From Quercus robur (lineage: Eukaryota; Streptophyta; Magnoliopsida; Fagales; Fagaceae): a DNA stretch of 64,000 nucleotides. The stretch spans positions 868,001 to 932,000 of the forward strand of contig NC_065537.1 in assembly GCF_932294415.1 (NCBI RefSeq). The letters are read 5' to 3'. Below the pieces are notes generated by a model. That model was not told where the DNA came from. It saw only the letters and a list, made by a program, of their open reading frames with translations, and searched no databases. The number at the start of each line of letters is the position of its first letter. The first letter of the stretch is position 1. Shown piece by piece: positions 1-12,020 of the stretch. The translations under genes and the position numbers were made by a program.

Positions 1-34
1 CGAGTTACATCAATATCCTACTTGGGACCATCAA

Positions 35-525
35 GGGCACGTTTGGTATACTGAATGGAGATTACGACATGAATTGTAATCTTTATTACTAGGAATAAAA
101 TGTGATATAATGTAATAACTAAACCTATTCATAAGTTTGGTTGTAAGTCATAACATTAGAATAAAACTTAAGATTTATTTTAGGAAACGTCTTACTTATA
201 CAATTATATTTTCTTAAAAATTGTTATTTTTTAAATTTAAGAGAGATATATGTTATTTTTTATGATTTTTTATTTTTATAATTGTTAGATGTATATGGAA
301 AATTTGTTTATTTGGAAATATATTAAATTTTGAAATTATTGCACTTACTAAGAAATAGCTAATATAATCCTTTTAAGAAGGAATAGTTATTCCTCATTTT
401 GAAAAATAGCTATTCATAAAGAATGACTATTCCTTATAATAAAAACATAACCAAACTAAATAATAACTAAACCATAGGAATAGCTATTATATTACCGTGC
501 CTATTACAGTCTACCAAACATGCCC
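35..525. mobile_element. Tourist-like MITE (PIF/Harbinger type), non-coding
   Basis: The termini are inverted: GGGCACGTTTGGTA on the left and the complement of GGGCATGTTTGGTA on the right. A 3-bp direct repeat CAA flanks both ends (32-34 and 526-528). The interior is AT-rich and has no coding capacity. Related left ends occur at 43646 and 48650, the former preceded by TAA. A 3-bp TSD with this type of TIR is typical of PIF/Harbinger MITEs; the superfamily is inferred from these ends only. Confidence 0.75.
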
Positions 526-652
526 CAAGTGACAGGGCCCACTTCAGTCATGTTTTACATGCAATGAAAGCCCATTGGTGGTTTCACAAACAGTTTATTT
601 TAATGATGCATGGTATTTTGTTGTTAATGCTAGCATGTTATGTCTCTTGTAG

Positions 653-3557
653 ATATGGAAGAATGGTTATGGTTGGTTATATCTTGTTACCCTTTAAGTA
701 CAATGGGAGGTATACAAGCATTGAAGCCAGAGAGAAACATAAGCGCTATTGAGAGAACACTCTTGCTTGAATTATTTCGAAAGCAGAGACATGTTGCTGG
801 TGTAACTGCTGCAGCTAATCAGCTGCCAGTGGTGCAGATGTTGCTATCAAAGCTATTAGTTATTTCACTTGGTTATTGCTGGAAGGAATTTAATGAAGAA
901 GATTGGGAGTTTTTGTTGTCAAATATAAGGCATTGGATTCAATCAGCAGTTGTAATGATGGAGGAAGTTGCTGAAAGTGTGAATGATGCTATCACTAGCA
1001 TGTCTACTTCTGATAATTTGGAAATTTTTTCTCAAAACCTCAAGCAAATTGTTATGGTTTCAGATTCATTTCCTATAGATATTGCTACAAATGCCCTCCT
1101 ATCATTTTCTCTGTTTTCTGGGCCTCTTATACTCCAACAAGCAGAAGATGCAAATAATGTAAATCCCTTGAGAACAGAAAGATGGGATCCCATCAAAGAT
1201 CGGATTCTAGAAGGTATTCTTCGCATATTTTTTTTGCACTGGAATTGCTGAGGCTATTGCAAGTTCCTGTTGTCATGAGGCTGCATCTATTGTAGCATCT
1301 TTTCAACTTGAACATCCCTACTTCTGGGAGTTAATAGCTTCGAGTGTTGTTAATTCTTCGACACATGTTAGAGAAAGAGCAGTAAAGTCAGTTGAATTTT
1401 GGGGGCTAAGCAAAGGGCCCTTTAGCTCTTTGTATGCCATCCTTTTTTCCTCCGAAGTTCATTTGTTGCAGTTGGCCGCTTATTTTAGCCATCATTGGAG
1501 AAGATACTGCATCTTACCTGGTTGGTGATACTACAAGTGACCAGGATCCAAGCCCTTTGGATTTGTCATCAGAACAAAGAATCCATTTGAGGGAGGAAAT
1601 ATCTTGCATGATTGTGAAGTTACCTTATGAGGTTCTTGAAATGGATTTGGTGGCACCACAACGGGTAAATTTGTTTTATACATTAAATTTAATCCACTCT
1701 GCTCTGCTCTGTTTTCTTTTTTTCTCTTTCGCACTTGTATCAATTTCATTATTCATATTCAGAAATATCCTGATATGTTAATCAACTTTTCAGGTAAATA
1801 TCTTCCTTGCTTGGTCCTTGTTACTATCACATTTATGGTCGTTACCATCTTCATCATCTGCAAGGGAGAGATTGGTCCAGTATATACAAGATTCTGCAAA
1901 TTCAGTGATTCTAGTTTGCCTTTTCCAGCATATCCCTGTAGAATTGTTCATGGCACATAGTCTGAAGAAGAAAGACACAGAGCTTCCTCCTGAGATAGCA
2001 GAAGTTGCGAGTGCAGCCACACGTGCCATTAAAACCGGTTCATTGTTGTTCTCAGTGGAATCTCTTTGGCCTCTTGAAGAAGTGAAAATAGCTTCGCTTG
2101 CTGGAGCAATATTTGGTTTGATGCTTTGTGTTCTTCCTGCTTTTGTTTGAGGGTGGTTTACTGATTTACGCAACCGTTCTACATCAACTGTAATTGAATC
2201 TTTTACAAGACCATGGTGCAGTCCTGCCCTCATTGCAAACGAATTATCTCAGGTGTGCATGGTTTGAGGTGCATTTATTGTTTATAGGGAAATAAAATGT
2301 TTGTGTGATAAGCTCACTTTAAAATCCGAAATTGAACTTTTTTCTATGCCTCAAGATATAAATTTATTAGCTCTTGAATGCCCTCCAGAATCTATTATTA
2401 TCAGTTGTGTGGAAATTAATTCTTTCTGGAAATGAAAAAGCACTAATTTTTTAGTAGATCTTTTCACTTTGGTTGGATTTTTATGCCTGGACATGGTGAC
2501 AAGTGATCATTTAACGTCTCTTAATAAATGTGATTGTCATTGTTTTTAGACTTGCCCCCTATTTATTATTTTATGATTAGGCACCACCTTGATTTGGTTA
2601 TTTATAATAGATACTCTCTAGTATTAAAATAACTCTTTCCATTGATCATTAATTATTTGAGAACCACTGTAATACTGACATTGTTGCTTCTCCAATGCAG
2701 ATTAAGAAAGCTGAACTTGCTGATGAGAATTTTTCAGTTAGTGTAAGTAAATCAGCAAACGAGGTTGTTGCAACCTATACAAAGGATGAAACAGGAATGG
2801 ATCTAGTCATTCGTCTTCCTGCATCTTACCCATTACGCCCTGTGGATGTTGATTGTACGAGGAGCCTAGGAATTAGTGAAGTGAAGCAGAGAAAGTGGTT
2901 AATGTCTATGATGTCATTTGTCTGTAGTCAGGTATTTGTTATGCATATTAGTTCACCTTTCATTATTTTTGTTTGTTTCTTTTCTCTTCCTCAACTGATA
3001 GGGTCTGAGATGTGAAATCATTCTTTATGCTATTGGTGAACATGATTTGCTCATGGGACTATACCTGGACGTAGCAGCAGAAGTTGAAGTTGAGTAGCTT
3101 AATCAGATGCAAGCAGTGTTGCCTGTCAATAAAATACAATATAGCAGTTTTCCATGGAGGGGAAAAAAGAAAGTTCGCAGGGAGAGGGGGGCGTTGTTTG
3201 GGTGGTGGGTGGGCGGCCCACAGATAGATAAACTAGAGTTCCATTCAATTGGATGGCTGTGAGGCTAATCATGTTATGATTAGGATTAGTACATTGACAA
3301 TGAAGATAATGTACTTTGTTTCTATGATGCAGAATGGAGCTTTAGCAGAAGCTATCAGAATTTGGAACAACTTTGACAAAGAATTTGAAGGTGTCGAGGA
3401 GTGTCCTATCTGTTACAGTGTCATCCACACTGCCAACCACGGCCTTCCTCACCTTGCTTGCAAGACTTGCAAGCACAAGTTCCATTCAGCCTGTCTCTAT
3501 AAGTGGTTCTCAACTTCTCACAAATCATCTTGCCCCCTGTAACAGTCTCCATTCTGA
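653..3557 (+). pseudogene. LTN1: E3 ubiquitin ligase listerin (LTN1), C-terminal part, broken
   Basis: Four exon blocks can be read: 653-1664, 1794-2252, 2701-2931 and 3333-3557, with GT-AG borders. They match the C-terminal third of listerin, which ubiquitinates stalled nascent chains on 60S subunits in ribosome quality control. The last exon encodes the RING domain: CPIC, then [14 protein letters not shown] and a final CPL. Several lesions are visible. A run of eight T at 1228-1235 shifts the frame by one. A frame break near 1484-1488 appears to lack a few residues of the family sequence. TGA at 2148-2150 stands where an arginine codon is expected before [12 protein letters not shown] at 3540-3542 replaces the last zinc-binding cysteine of the RING; the original QSPF end and stop remain readable to 3557. 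Upstream exons, if any, lie outside the window because 35-525 is a MITE. Sequencing error could explain the T run but not all four lesions. Confidence 0.88.
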
Positions 3558-3832
3558 CCTAGTGATCAACCTAGAGTCAGTCTCAATGAATTTTGCTTGT
3601 CTGATTGCACCGTATATCATTTAGCCAAAAGAAGTGGTTGATGGTATAATTGAAGAGTAGAAGCTTACATCCAGAGAACATAGCTGTTAATTTCTTCTGC
3701 AAAATAACTCAAATGCATAAACCAATACTCCTATTCCAGGCAGTGTTTTCTATATTCCTTTGCTCTTTACAAACCCCAGACTCATTTAGTGGATAAAAGG
3801 GACAGCATAGGTGTAGAGGAAAAATTTGTAAG

Positions 3833-3871
<39 letters not shown>

Positions 3872-4520
3872 AAGTCCAATATTCTTGTGATCCAAGAATT
3901 AATGATCATGCCTTTTGTTTTGTTCAGTGGTGGTAGCTAAAGCTTCCTTTGAGATCATAGATGAGATGCATTACACTCTGGCCAAATCAAAATCGTAAAA
4001 TCTTTTTGAAAATGTTCTGAACCCTCAATGAGTTCTAATGAAGTCGGACGTTGTCTCCAAGTAACTACATACTTCTATTTAGGTTTTGAATGTTGGTTAT
4101 TAGCTCATGCACATATGCAGAGAAATATACCCAGAATTTTGGGTACATTATATATGTAAATAGATCAAGTTTATGAAGTCCCAATTTTGTTTCCCTTTTA
4201 GAATCTCAGTAATGTTGAAAGGGTTGAAACATAGTGATATGCAATCTTGTTTGTTTTATAATTATTTTCTGCAGCTAAAAGTTTATTTGAATGTTAACGT
4301 TGCTAATGCTCATAACACCCTTCAGAATAGCGTGCAATCAGGACTGACCATTGGCTTGCTGGTACCCTTCATGTGCCCAAAGCCCCAAACATCATTATAC
4401 TGATTAGTCTGGAAAAGCCCTACTTCCCCATTCTCCAATAAAGAAAAAGGGAAAACAACGGATTCTAAAAATGGGGAAAAGAGGGAGGAGGTTAATGTAG
4501 GAATTTTTCCCACAGACTAA
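3558..4520. other. Intergenic, no gene seen
   Basis: This AT-rich spacer holds a CT microsatellite at 3836-3867 and no open frame resembling a known family. Confidence 0.6.
3836..3867. repeat. (CT)n microsatellite
   Basis: About 16 CT dinucleotides run almost without interruption. The short arginine/glutamate-rich frame on the minus strand over it is an artefact of the repeat. Confidence 0.95.
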
Positions 4521-5678
4521 CACTCCGTTTGTTTCGATGTAAAATATTTTCAAGAAAATATTTTTCAATTTTACAGTGTTTGTTTCGCAATAAAATATTT
4601 GGTCAAAAGTAAAATATTTTCAGTCAACTAAATCAACATAAGCAAATTTATGTAAAATATTTTACACTTAAAATTTTGGTAAAACATTTTACATTTGCTC
4701 ATTCTTTTGTGCCCCGATACTTATCACTCTTTTTTACTCCCACAGTTACTTTATGCTCAAATTCTGCCAAATCAGCTCTCTCCAGAAAAAACCTAGCCAC
4801 CTTTGGTCCCCTCTCCCACCAATCCCAGGCTCCAAGGTCTGAGGCACCATCGACGAGCTTCAGCTACTGTCGGCACCGCCCATCGCCAGCAATAACTCTC
4901 CCTTTCACTCTCAAGTTCTCTCTTCCCCACAAACCAGAGCCACCAAGGAGCTCATCACTCTTAGGTTCATCAGGGCTCTTGCCATTCTCTCTTACCCATC
5001 TCGAACAGACAAAGAAAGTCGCAAAGAGGCTTCTTGAGAGGTGTGATGCTAGTGGTGGTCAAGGTAGCTTTTTGGCATGATTTGGTAGTGGCGGTCAAAG
5101 GAGGTGTTGCAATGGAGATCTAGGTCTTTGCAAGTTGGTTCTAAATTGGATTTTGTTTTGTGGGTCCCCCCCTAACCCAAAATAGAGATCCAATGACAAT
5201 ATTTTGGTTTGTTTCATTGGTCTTGGGTGTTTGGGTTGTTGATGACAGTGGCCGATTGGATGGGATAACAGTGGGTAATTGGATGACGGTAGCCGATTAG
5301 ATGGGATTATGGTGGGTAGGTAGATCATAGATGATGATGAGTGTGGTGGCTAGATTTGTGATGGTTGGTGGCTACTGGCTTTGCAATGGTTGGTGGTGGC
5401 TAGGTATGGAATGGTTGGTGGATGACAATAATTGTGTTGGCTGGGTTTGGGGTGGCTGGCTTTGCAATGGTTAGTGGTGGCTATGTATGTGGTGGTTGGG
5501 TTTGTGATGGCTAGCTTTGCAATGGTTAGTGGAGGCTAGTTTATGTTTGCATTTTCCAATGTTTAGGTTACATCAAACTCTAGCCAAACACTTGAAAATG
5601 AAAATATTTTACAGTAAAATATTTTACAAGTAAAATATTTTACATTTGCAAATATTTTATTTCGAAACAAACAGAGTG
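4521..5678. mobile_element. Non-autonomous TIR DNA transposon, about 1.16 kb
   Basis: The left end CACTCCGTTTGTTTCGA is the inverted match (one mismatch) of the right end, whose complement reads CACTCTGTTTGTTTCGA. TAA flanks both sides (4518-4520 and 5679-5681). Subterminal zones are rich in the motif TAAAATATTTTAC in both orientations. The middle (about 4800-5550) is more GC-rich and includes imperfect repeats of the type GGTTGGTGGTGGCTA (5340-5540). A 134-aa frame at 4676-5080 starts inside the terminal zone and has no recognised domain. The superfamily is unresolved: a 3-bp TSD allows PIF/Harbinger or CACTA. Confidence 0.7.
5340..5545. repeat. Degenerate tandem GGTTGGTGGTGGCTA-type repeats
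   Basis: Short imperfect units containing TTTGCAATGGTTGGTGGTGG and TGGCTAGGTATG recur through this stretch inside the TIR element at 4521-5678. Unit boundaries are irregular. Confidence 0.6.
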
Positions 5679-6925
5679 TAAAATTTCATATGTGCTTAAG
5701 CAAATTTGATTGGAACGTCAAGTTTCCCTTCTTGTATGTTTGCTGGATGGTTGCCACTAATTTAATACATCATATGTTTGGTTAGTTCTATTCTTAGCTG
5801 TTATGTTTTGCAGATTGATAATTCACGGTTATCAAGGCTCTAAATGGAGGAATCTCCTCTAATCTATTATGTAATGCTTTAAAATTAATCTATTCTGTGC
5901 TGATTCAAAAAACTATTTGCTTATTTTAAAACATATAATTCATTAAACCATTTAAACAAGTAGTATGTGGCAATTAAGTCGTGTATTACTATTATAAGTA
6001 CATATTGAAAATCTTTTGAGTTGTCATATGGTGAGAGAATTGGCATTAGCTGTACCATGCCAAATGTCATTTTAATACATCAAAAACTATTTTATTTATT
6101 TTAACACATTATTTTACAATACACTTTACATTACATCTTCTATTTTAATATTCTAACATGTTAAAGTAACCTTTTTCTTTTTTACTCTTCTGCTTGCATG
6201 GTTACAAAAAATAAAATTTTTTTCCTTCTTTAATCTTAATTAGCTTTATATATTGTAAATGGGATCAATGCTCAGAGTTTAAATGTTTTTTTTTTTTGGG
6301 TAAATTAAAAAAAAAAATTTTAAAAAGTTAAGAGAAAGAAAAGTTTGACATGAAAAAAAATATTGTATGTTTTGTTAAAACATTTGCAGAGAACAAATAA
6401 ATTGCCTGAGGGTTAGAGTAGATAAGCCTTTGATAACTCTATATTTTGACAATTTAAATTTCACAATTAACTTTAAAAAAAAAGAGAGTTTTAAGAAATT
6501 GTACATAAAAATTAAAAGTTAAAAGCTAAATGAAAAAACCTGAAGGCAACACTCAAATAACTAAACCCTTTGGCCAAAACTTACCAAAAATAAATAAATA
6601 GGCAAACACAGAAACCTGGCTTAGCAAAAAAGAAATTTCTTACAAAAAAAGATAAAGGGATTTCGAAGGTCAAAACTACAAAATGCTAAATGATCTATAT
6701 ATGGTACATTGTCTTTGGACGCTAATTCCATTAGGAAAGATGATCTTTGCCAAAAAGTAACTGGTGTAATGGAACTTGCTACTTCAGTGGTAGCATTAGG
6801 GTAAGAATCCAATGAGGGCAGAATTTCATTAATTTTCATTAAGGAGATCAAAACCAGAGGCAATGAGAGCAAAACATGCGCCTCTGTGGATGCACATCTA
6901 TAACAAAGGTCAAAAGGAGAGTATA
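5679..6925. other. AT-rich spacer and 3' flank of the mS29 gene
   Basis: No recognisable gene is present. A minus-strand open frame at 6621-6872 (83 aa) matches nothing I know and lies in what should be the 3' UTR of the mS29 gene ending at 6926. Confidence 0.5.
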
Positions 6926-9900
6926 TTATGTCGATTGTCGCATGAAAGGAACCAACCCCCTCATCTCTGATCCATTTCCGTTGGCCAAGTAATATACTTT
7001 CTTCCAGTTTTCCTCCGAGAATACTTCATGTTGTACTAATCTTTGCCTGCCAGAGATAACAACAAACAAAGTTTAGAATCTGAAACATGATTCACAGGGG
7101 AAAGTGCTTTAGAAGCATTTTACTATTTAGGGAGTATAGCAAGGCCAAAAAAAATGTTCATTCTCAAAATTTTTAGAGTATCATATTCTCACATAATGAG
7201 TAAAACATAATGACCTGCTAGTAACTGATAGGAGGTCAAGGACAAAATGTCTGACAGAATGAAATTCTGAATTAGATTGTAATACAAGTTTTGGGACTGA
7301 GGTTTTGTTCTTGTTATTGTACTACTTCAATTTAGATTAAACCAAGAGTTATGCATTTATCCATTAATTATATTTTATAATCAGAAAATCATTCAAATTT
7401 CATGAACATAGGCAAGTTAAACTTTAAGCAGATGATACTAAACAAGTTGAATTATAGTATCAAATTGTCCACCCAGATGACACCATTGTCTAATGTTCGA
7501 AGATTGGTACCTCAACACTGTTCAACATTACAAATACTAGCAAGCATATAAATTTCATTAGCATACCTAAGGTAATAATGGCAAACAGATGCTGCTTCAT
7601 CTAAGGTGTAACGAGGACAATTAACACGAGCATCTTCAGGAACATCTGGCAAGTCTTTGCGTAACTTTCCTACAGCAGTTGAATGAGAGAAAGCACCCAC
7701 CATCATGTCATCATGCATCATAGACCTAAAAGCGTTCACCTGCAAATCACACAAAATAATTTCATATAATGCACATATCTCTGATACTGACATGTATATA
7801 GACACAGTCAAGCTAGAGGAATTAACTCTTAGAAGATCAAATACCAACTTTTTCATTTCCAAGAATAAGATTAACACCTTTGTCTACGTAACTTTCATTT
7901 GCATTAAGGGCTATGACCAACATGTAAGGAGTAAAAGAGTGGGTTCACTAGAATTGTTAGAATAACCATAAGGGTAAAACTTGGGTATGGTACATTAGGT
8001 TCCCCAACTGAATTCAAACACATGGTTGGGGAACCCAACATACTACACCTAAGTTTTACCCTACATACAAAGCCAAAATGGGGAGGAGGGGGGGGGGGGG
8101 GGGGGGGTGGGGAATTGCTGAAGTTTTATACATATTAATAATTGCAGTTAAGACAACATATATTTGAACTGAACGATTGGTGCTAACCATTGTGAGCTCT
8201 CTAGCATGTACTGGTCGTCGAGAATGAACCTTTACTGCTTCCTCATACTCACTGAATGTAAACCAGCTGTTATACTGGAGAGAAGTATGAGCAAAAATAA
8301 TTAAAACATAGGCTAGCAGTTATAAAAGATCATATCATAGGGCTTGGAACAAATGATTAACCCAAAGAACAGGAGAATGTGTGAAGTTGATGCAAGAAAT
8401 TGGGTCTCACTTGATCAATTGCTATAAGCACGGGGATATTTTTCACAAGTGATAACTCTTTCCTCAAACGAACTACCACTCCAACAGCCGCATGTGTGTG
8501 CTTGATTCCTGTGTTAACCAGGTCATAAAGCGTTGAACCTTCAGGCATTGCCATGTTATCAACATCTTTCAACTGCCCAACACCAGCACCCTCTCCCAAT
8601 GGAATCGGATCATTGATTTGGCATGGTAGTTGTTTTAAGTGGGATTCATTCCATTTCAGAAAATCCTGGAGACAAACAACTCATAAGGAATATATAGACC
8701 CACTGCATGATACAGTTGAAAACAAACTACCAAACAAGTCATAATAATTGCTAATATATCCCAAGTAAACATTGCAGAAGAAGAAACAATATGGACATTT
8801 TTTTTTTTTTTTTCAAATGTAATCTAAATGATATGTATCAAAGAGTGTCTAATCCAAAAATCAATGTCATGCTAACATAGTTACAATAAGTGAGCATGAA
8901 ATTCAATTAGCTAATGACCAATTTCACATGCTGCATCACATTGTACATCATCAATGAATTATACCACCAAAATCCAGAACCAATCCCTGACATTGAAAAT
9001 TTAAAAAGACGAAATGGAAATCTTTTTTGTTTATCTTAATTCTGCTTTAAAAAGAATAAGTTTCAAAGATTGACAGCTCCCAATGTGTGACTGAACAACT
9101 AGCCAAAAAAAAAAAGGGGTTAATGATCTTGCCTTGAGAACATTTTCAGCCTGAAGAGGTGTGTCCCAAAGACCCGTATTTGGGTTCTTATAGAAAAATC
9201 CTCCATGAGTCCAATCTCGGCCCCTGGGAACATAAAAAACCAGCCAACCTTCATCACGAGCCCAATGAACAAGCATTGCAAGTGCAATACTCTTTCCACA
9301 GCTCAGAGGACCATCCAACACTACCTGCTTCCTAAGTTTGGGACCTAACAAACATTAATTACCACCATAAGCACTGTCTTCCGAGTCTGTAACTGTGACA
9401 CCTAAAAAGAATTTAAGCTACACATATCTTTTCAAATTCTAACATGTCATCTTACAATAAATCATTTGTCATAATCTACATCATTTAGAACCCAATGTTT
9501 GAAATATTTGTGAAAATGCTCACCTTTACAATGAGAGAGTGTCAATGGGGGATCAACAATTCGGCGAAAATTATCACGAAGATCCAAAAAGCTCTGGCGA
9601 ACAAGAAGAGCTGGTCGAAGCGAGTCCTCGAATTCCTTCACCATCCCAGTTGGTAACCCCTCCGGCAACGCCGATTTCAAAGACTCCATACTAATCCAAA
9701 TCCACACAAAAAACGACCAAATTATCAATTATTAAACTATAAATACAAGTGGGTTTTTGTTGAAATTATGATTTGGGTACCTGAATTTGAAGTAGGAGCA
9801 AGTGTCTTTGCGGGAGAGAAGGGAGAGGGAAGGCGTGGAAGTGAAGAGAGGAAGGCCATTGGGGCCCACATCGAGGGTGGGGTCTTTTTCGTCCATGGCG

Positions 9901-10160
9901 AGGCGCCGAGCCCGAGCTTGTGCTTCTGAGACCGCCGCGTCGACCTCGGCCGGTGCGGCGTCTTCCCCGGATTTATTGAACTTGCCCTTCTTGCCCTTGG
10001 TGGCAGTGGTGGTCTTGGCATTCTTGACCGAGTAATTTCGAGGTGAGGAAAAGGAGTACTGAGGAGGAGGAGGTGGGGTTGGGATTGGTGAGGATTGGAG
10101 AGTCCATGAATGGGGTTTTAAGCTTGTAGCAGTTGCGGCTCTCAGAATTGACCGCAACAT
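6926..10160 (-). CDS. DAP3: Mitochondrial small-subunit ribosomal protein mS29 (DAP3)
   Basis: Seven exons join in frame: 10160-9781, 9690-9524, 9344-9133, 8665-8411, 8274-8188, 7739-7567 and 7046-6926. They total 1395 nt, or 464 codons plus stop. The product is the GTP-binding mitoribosomal small-subunit protein also known as death-associated protein 3. The N-terminus (MLRSILRAATATS) is basic, hydroxylated and acid-free, as in a mitochondrial presequence. A Walker A loop GPLSCGKS spans residues 194-201, followed by ALAMLVHWARDEGW. The DAP3-type C-terminus ends NWKKVYYLANGNGSEMRG and a short tail. The intron after exon 3 uses a GC donor (AAG|GCAAG at 9133/9132). The other introns use GT-AG. 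No stop or frameshift was found, and the start is the first ATG before the presequence. Confidence 0.93.
7972..8061. repeat. Intronic foldback, about 37-bp arms
   Basis: GGGTAAAACTTGGGTATGG at the left is the imperfect inverted complement of the right end GTTTTACCC, with arms meeting at GGTTCCCCAAC and GTTGGGGAACC around a 16-nt loop. It lies in the mS29 intron between exons 5 and 6. It could be a very small MITE, but no clear target duplication is visible. Confidence 0.7.
8088..8107. repeat. 20-bp poly-G run in an mS29 intron
   Basis: Twenty uninterrupted G residues, preceded by GGGGAGGA and followed by TGGGG. On the transcribed strand of mS29 the pre-mRNA would carry a C run. The exact length is prone to sequencing error. 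Confidence 0.9.
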
Positions 10161-10870
10161 TTCTCTCTTTTCAGTGTGAGAGTGAGAGTGAGAGTGGCTG
10201 ATCGCTGAGGTTTATTTTTTGGGTTTTGGGAAATGGGAAAAATCAAAGCAAGTGAGAAAGCACAGTGTGAGTTTCGTCTCTGGTTATGACATTTTGGGTT
10301 CGAGAATTTAGAGTGGCCGAAGCCCAATTTTAACAACGAAGGGGGCCCATTATTGTTGGTGGGTTTTGTGGAGATTAAGAGAGGGAAAAATGACTGCCAT
10401 GCCGTGCTCAAAATGACTGCCAACAAGTGTTACAAGAGAAGAAAAGTTGACGGATATATATATTTATTTTTCCAGCGTCTTCTTGGCTATTAGTTCAAAC
10501 CATTTATGCTGCTTTAATATTAATGCTGCTAAAACTTTAAAATTTTGGTAAAACCGCAGGATTAATAATCTCATGTAGAAAAATCCCAAAAATCAAAGCC
10601 AAACTACAACTTTAAAACCCAGAATCAAAAAAATCAAACCCCACCCACCAAAAGATTTGAGATTAGAAGTACATTGCAGAAAAACATCAAGTCCTTAAAC
10701 AAAAGTAAGAATCAAAAACATCAAATACCATAGTTTTTCTTACTCTTCTCTTGTTGTTGTTGTTGTTGTGCTTAATTTTGTCCTCAGCTCTCGCAGGTCT
10801 TGTTGTTGTTGTTGGGTTTCTTTTATTTTATTTCACCACGGAGGTCCTGGTCCGGTCCACAGCGTAGTCC
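10161..10870. other. mS29 upstream region
   Basis: This is the 5' flank of the minus-strand mS29 gene. It contains a GTT/GAG-rich leader near 10165-10195 and two short (TTG)n tracts at about 10751-10769 and 10800-10813. No other gene is seen. Confidence 0.5.
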
Positions 10871-10958
10871 AATTCTTAGTGACTTGTGATTGCGTAGTCC
10901 AAATATTTGTAAGGATGTAAGCATTTTATAATTTTGCAACAGATTATCTGGAAGAGCT
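10871..10958 (-). pseudogene. Stray LRR fragment of the neighbouring NLR gene
   Basis: These roughly 88 bases closely match 13248-13335 inside the LRR part of the NLR gene at 12654-16058. They share AATTCTTAGTGACTTGTGAT and GCAACAGATTATCTGGAAGA, with a few substitutions between. The piece has no reading frame of its own. It sits directly beyond the 3' end of the broken SABATH gene, so it probably arose by local duplication or ectopic exchange. Confidence 0.8.
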
Positions 10959-10990
10959 TTTTGACAGTATAACATTCTTCTGGGAAGAGC

Positions 10991-12020
10991 TTAGAAATAT
11001 TCATCCTTAGTCATGGAAATAATCATATTTGTGTACTTCCCCTCCTCAACCTCCAAGTACTCTTCTACGTTCTTGGAAAATATTTCAAACAAATCATCCT
11101 TGATCTCTCCTCCAAAATAAAATGCCAGAATGAATTCCACAACTACCCTTATGCTCATTGCCTCGCACTTGCCTCTAGTGGGTTTATCATACCTAAAGCA
11201 TTTGTTACTTTCATCCATGTTACAATCCCGGTCCACTTCAAACGTTTCAAATTCATGAATGTTAAAGGAACCATTCTGTTTGAAACACATCCCTGACTTC
11301 TTCTGCAGTAGGGGCATAATACGGCAGATTGAACCTGTCCAATTTTGCCTCTTCTATATTTCCCTGGATTAATATTATTTACTATGAGAAACACAAAGTG
11401 ATAACCATAAAACTTTAAAAAAAATTACAAAGTTATATTTTTCATTAGACAGACTTGTGTTTTCTTGCCCCTTTAGCAAGAAAATAGCATGGCCGTTCAT
11501 TGATGTTAATGCACAATTAAGCAAAAAAAGCCATCTTAATTTTTTTATTTTTGGAAAATTTTTGGGCCAAATATCACTGTGACACTGTTGCATAGAGATT
11601 AGAGACAAAATATGTTATATGGTTGGCATAATCACACACATCAGGCCATCTTGAGCCTTGAGGGGCAGGGTGATAGAACAAGGATAAATGATACATACCA
11701 TGTGTTTCTGCAGGGGGAAAGAGGAGGTAAAGTGGGTTCTGTATCTCTTGGACCATGTCATTTAATGTGATTCCTAGTAACTCCCAGATGGTGCAACTCT
11801 GGTTGCCAGAAGAATCAGCTTTCCTGTCACTGCCGATGATAGTAAGGACCATATGACCACTAGAGACCATCTCTTGTGTATGCAATCTCAGAAATAATGT
11901 GAAGTCCCCTCAAAAAGATTTATGAACGCCTGTAAGCACACTGTGGGGGCTTGTCTTTGCAATGTAAATATTCCCCTCGTTTAATGGAATCCCTGACTCA
12001 TCTACAAGCCCTTCAGGGAC
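10991..12020 (-). pseudogene. SABATH-family carboxyl methyltransferase, 3' exons, broken
   Basis: Reading the minus strand, a block from 12020 encodes VPEGLVDESGIPLNEGNIYI and then SGHMVLTIIGSDRKADSSGN and CTIWELLGITLNDMVQE. A second block encodes EEAKLDRFNLPYYAPTAEEV, and a third encodes GSFNIHEFETFEV up to NMIISMTKDEYF and the stop at 10991. These are the C-terminal two thirds of plant SABATH enzymes, which use SAM to methylate carboxyl groups of salicylate, jasmonate or related acids. A TGA interrupts the first block at 11910-11912. The frame breaks near 11280-11285, between TAEEVRDVFQTE and GSFNI. The splice donor expected after LNDMVQE reads AT rather than GT (inferred). The first exon with the SAM-binding start is absent. 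Confidence 0.85.

Noticed and set aside
2932..3110. Possible alternative last exon of LTN1 (a frame through 3000-3098 ending in VEVE)
   Set aside because: It does not resemble the listerin C-terminus, and the RING exon follows at 3333 in the expected place.
3181..3218. G-rich stretch with G-quadruplex potential
   Set aside because: One loop is long and there is no conserved context, so it is only a composition feature.
4676..5080. 134-aa open frame in the TIR element
   Set aside because: It begins inside the transposon's terminal zone, is low in complexity and has no domain.
6621..6872. 83-aa minus-strand frame after the mS29 stop
   Set aside because: No family resemblance, and it lies in the probable 3' UTR.
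9802..10035. Plus-strand frame opposite mS29 exon 1
   Set aside because: It is the antisense shadow of a GC-rich coding exon.
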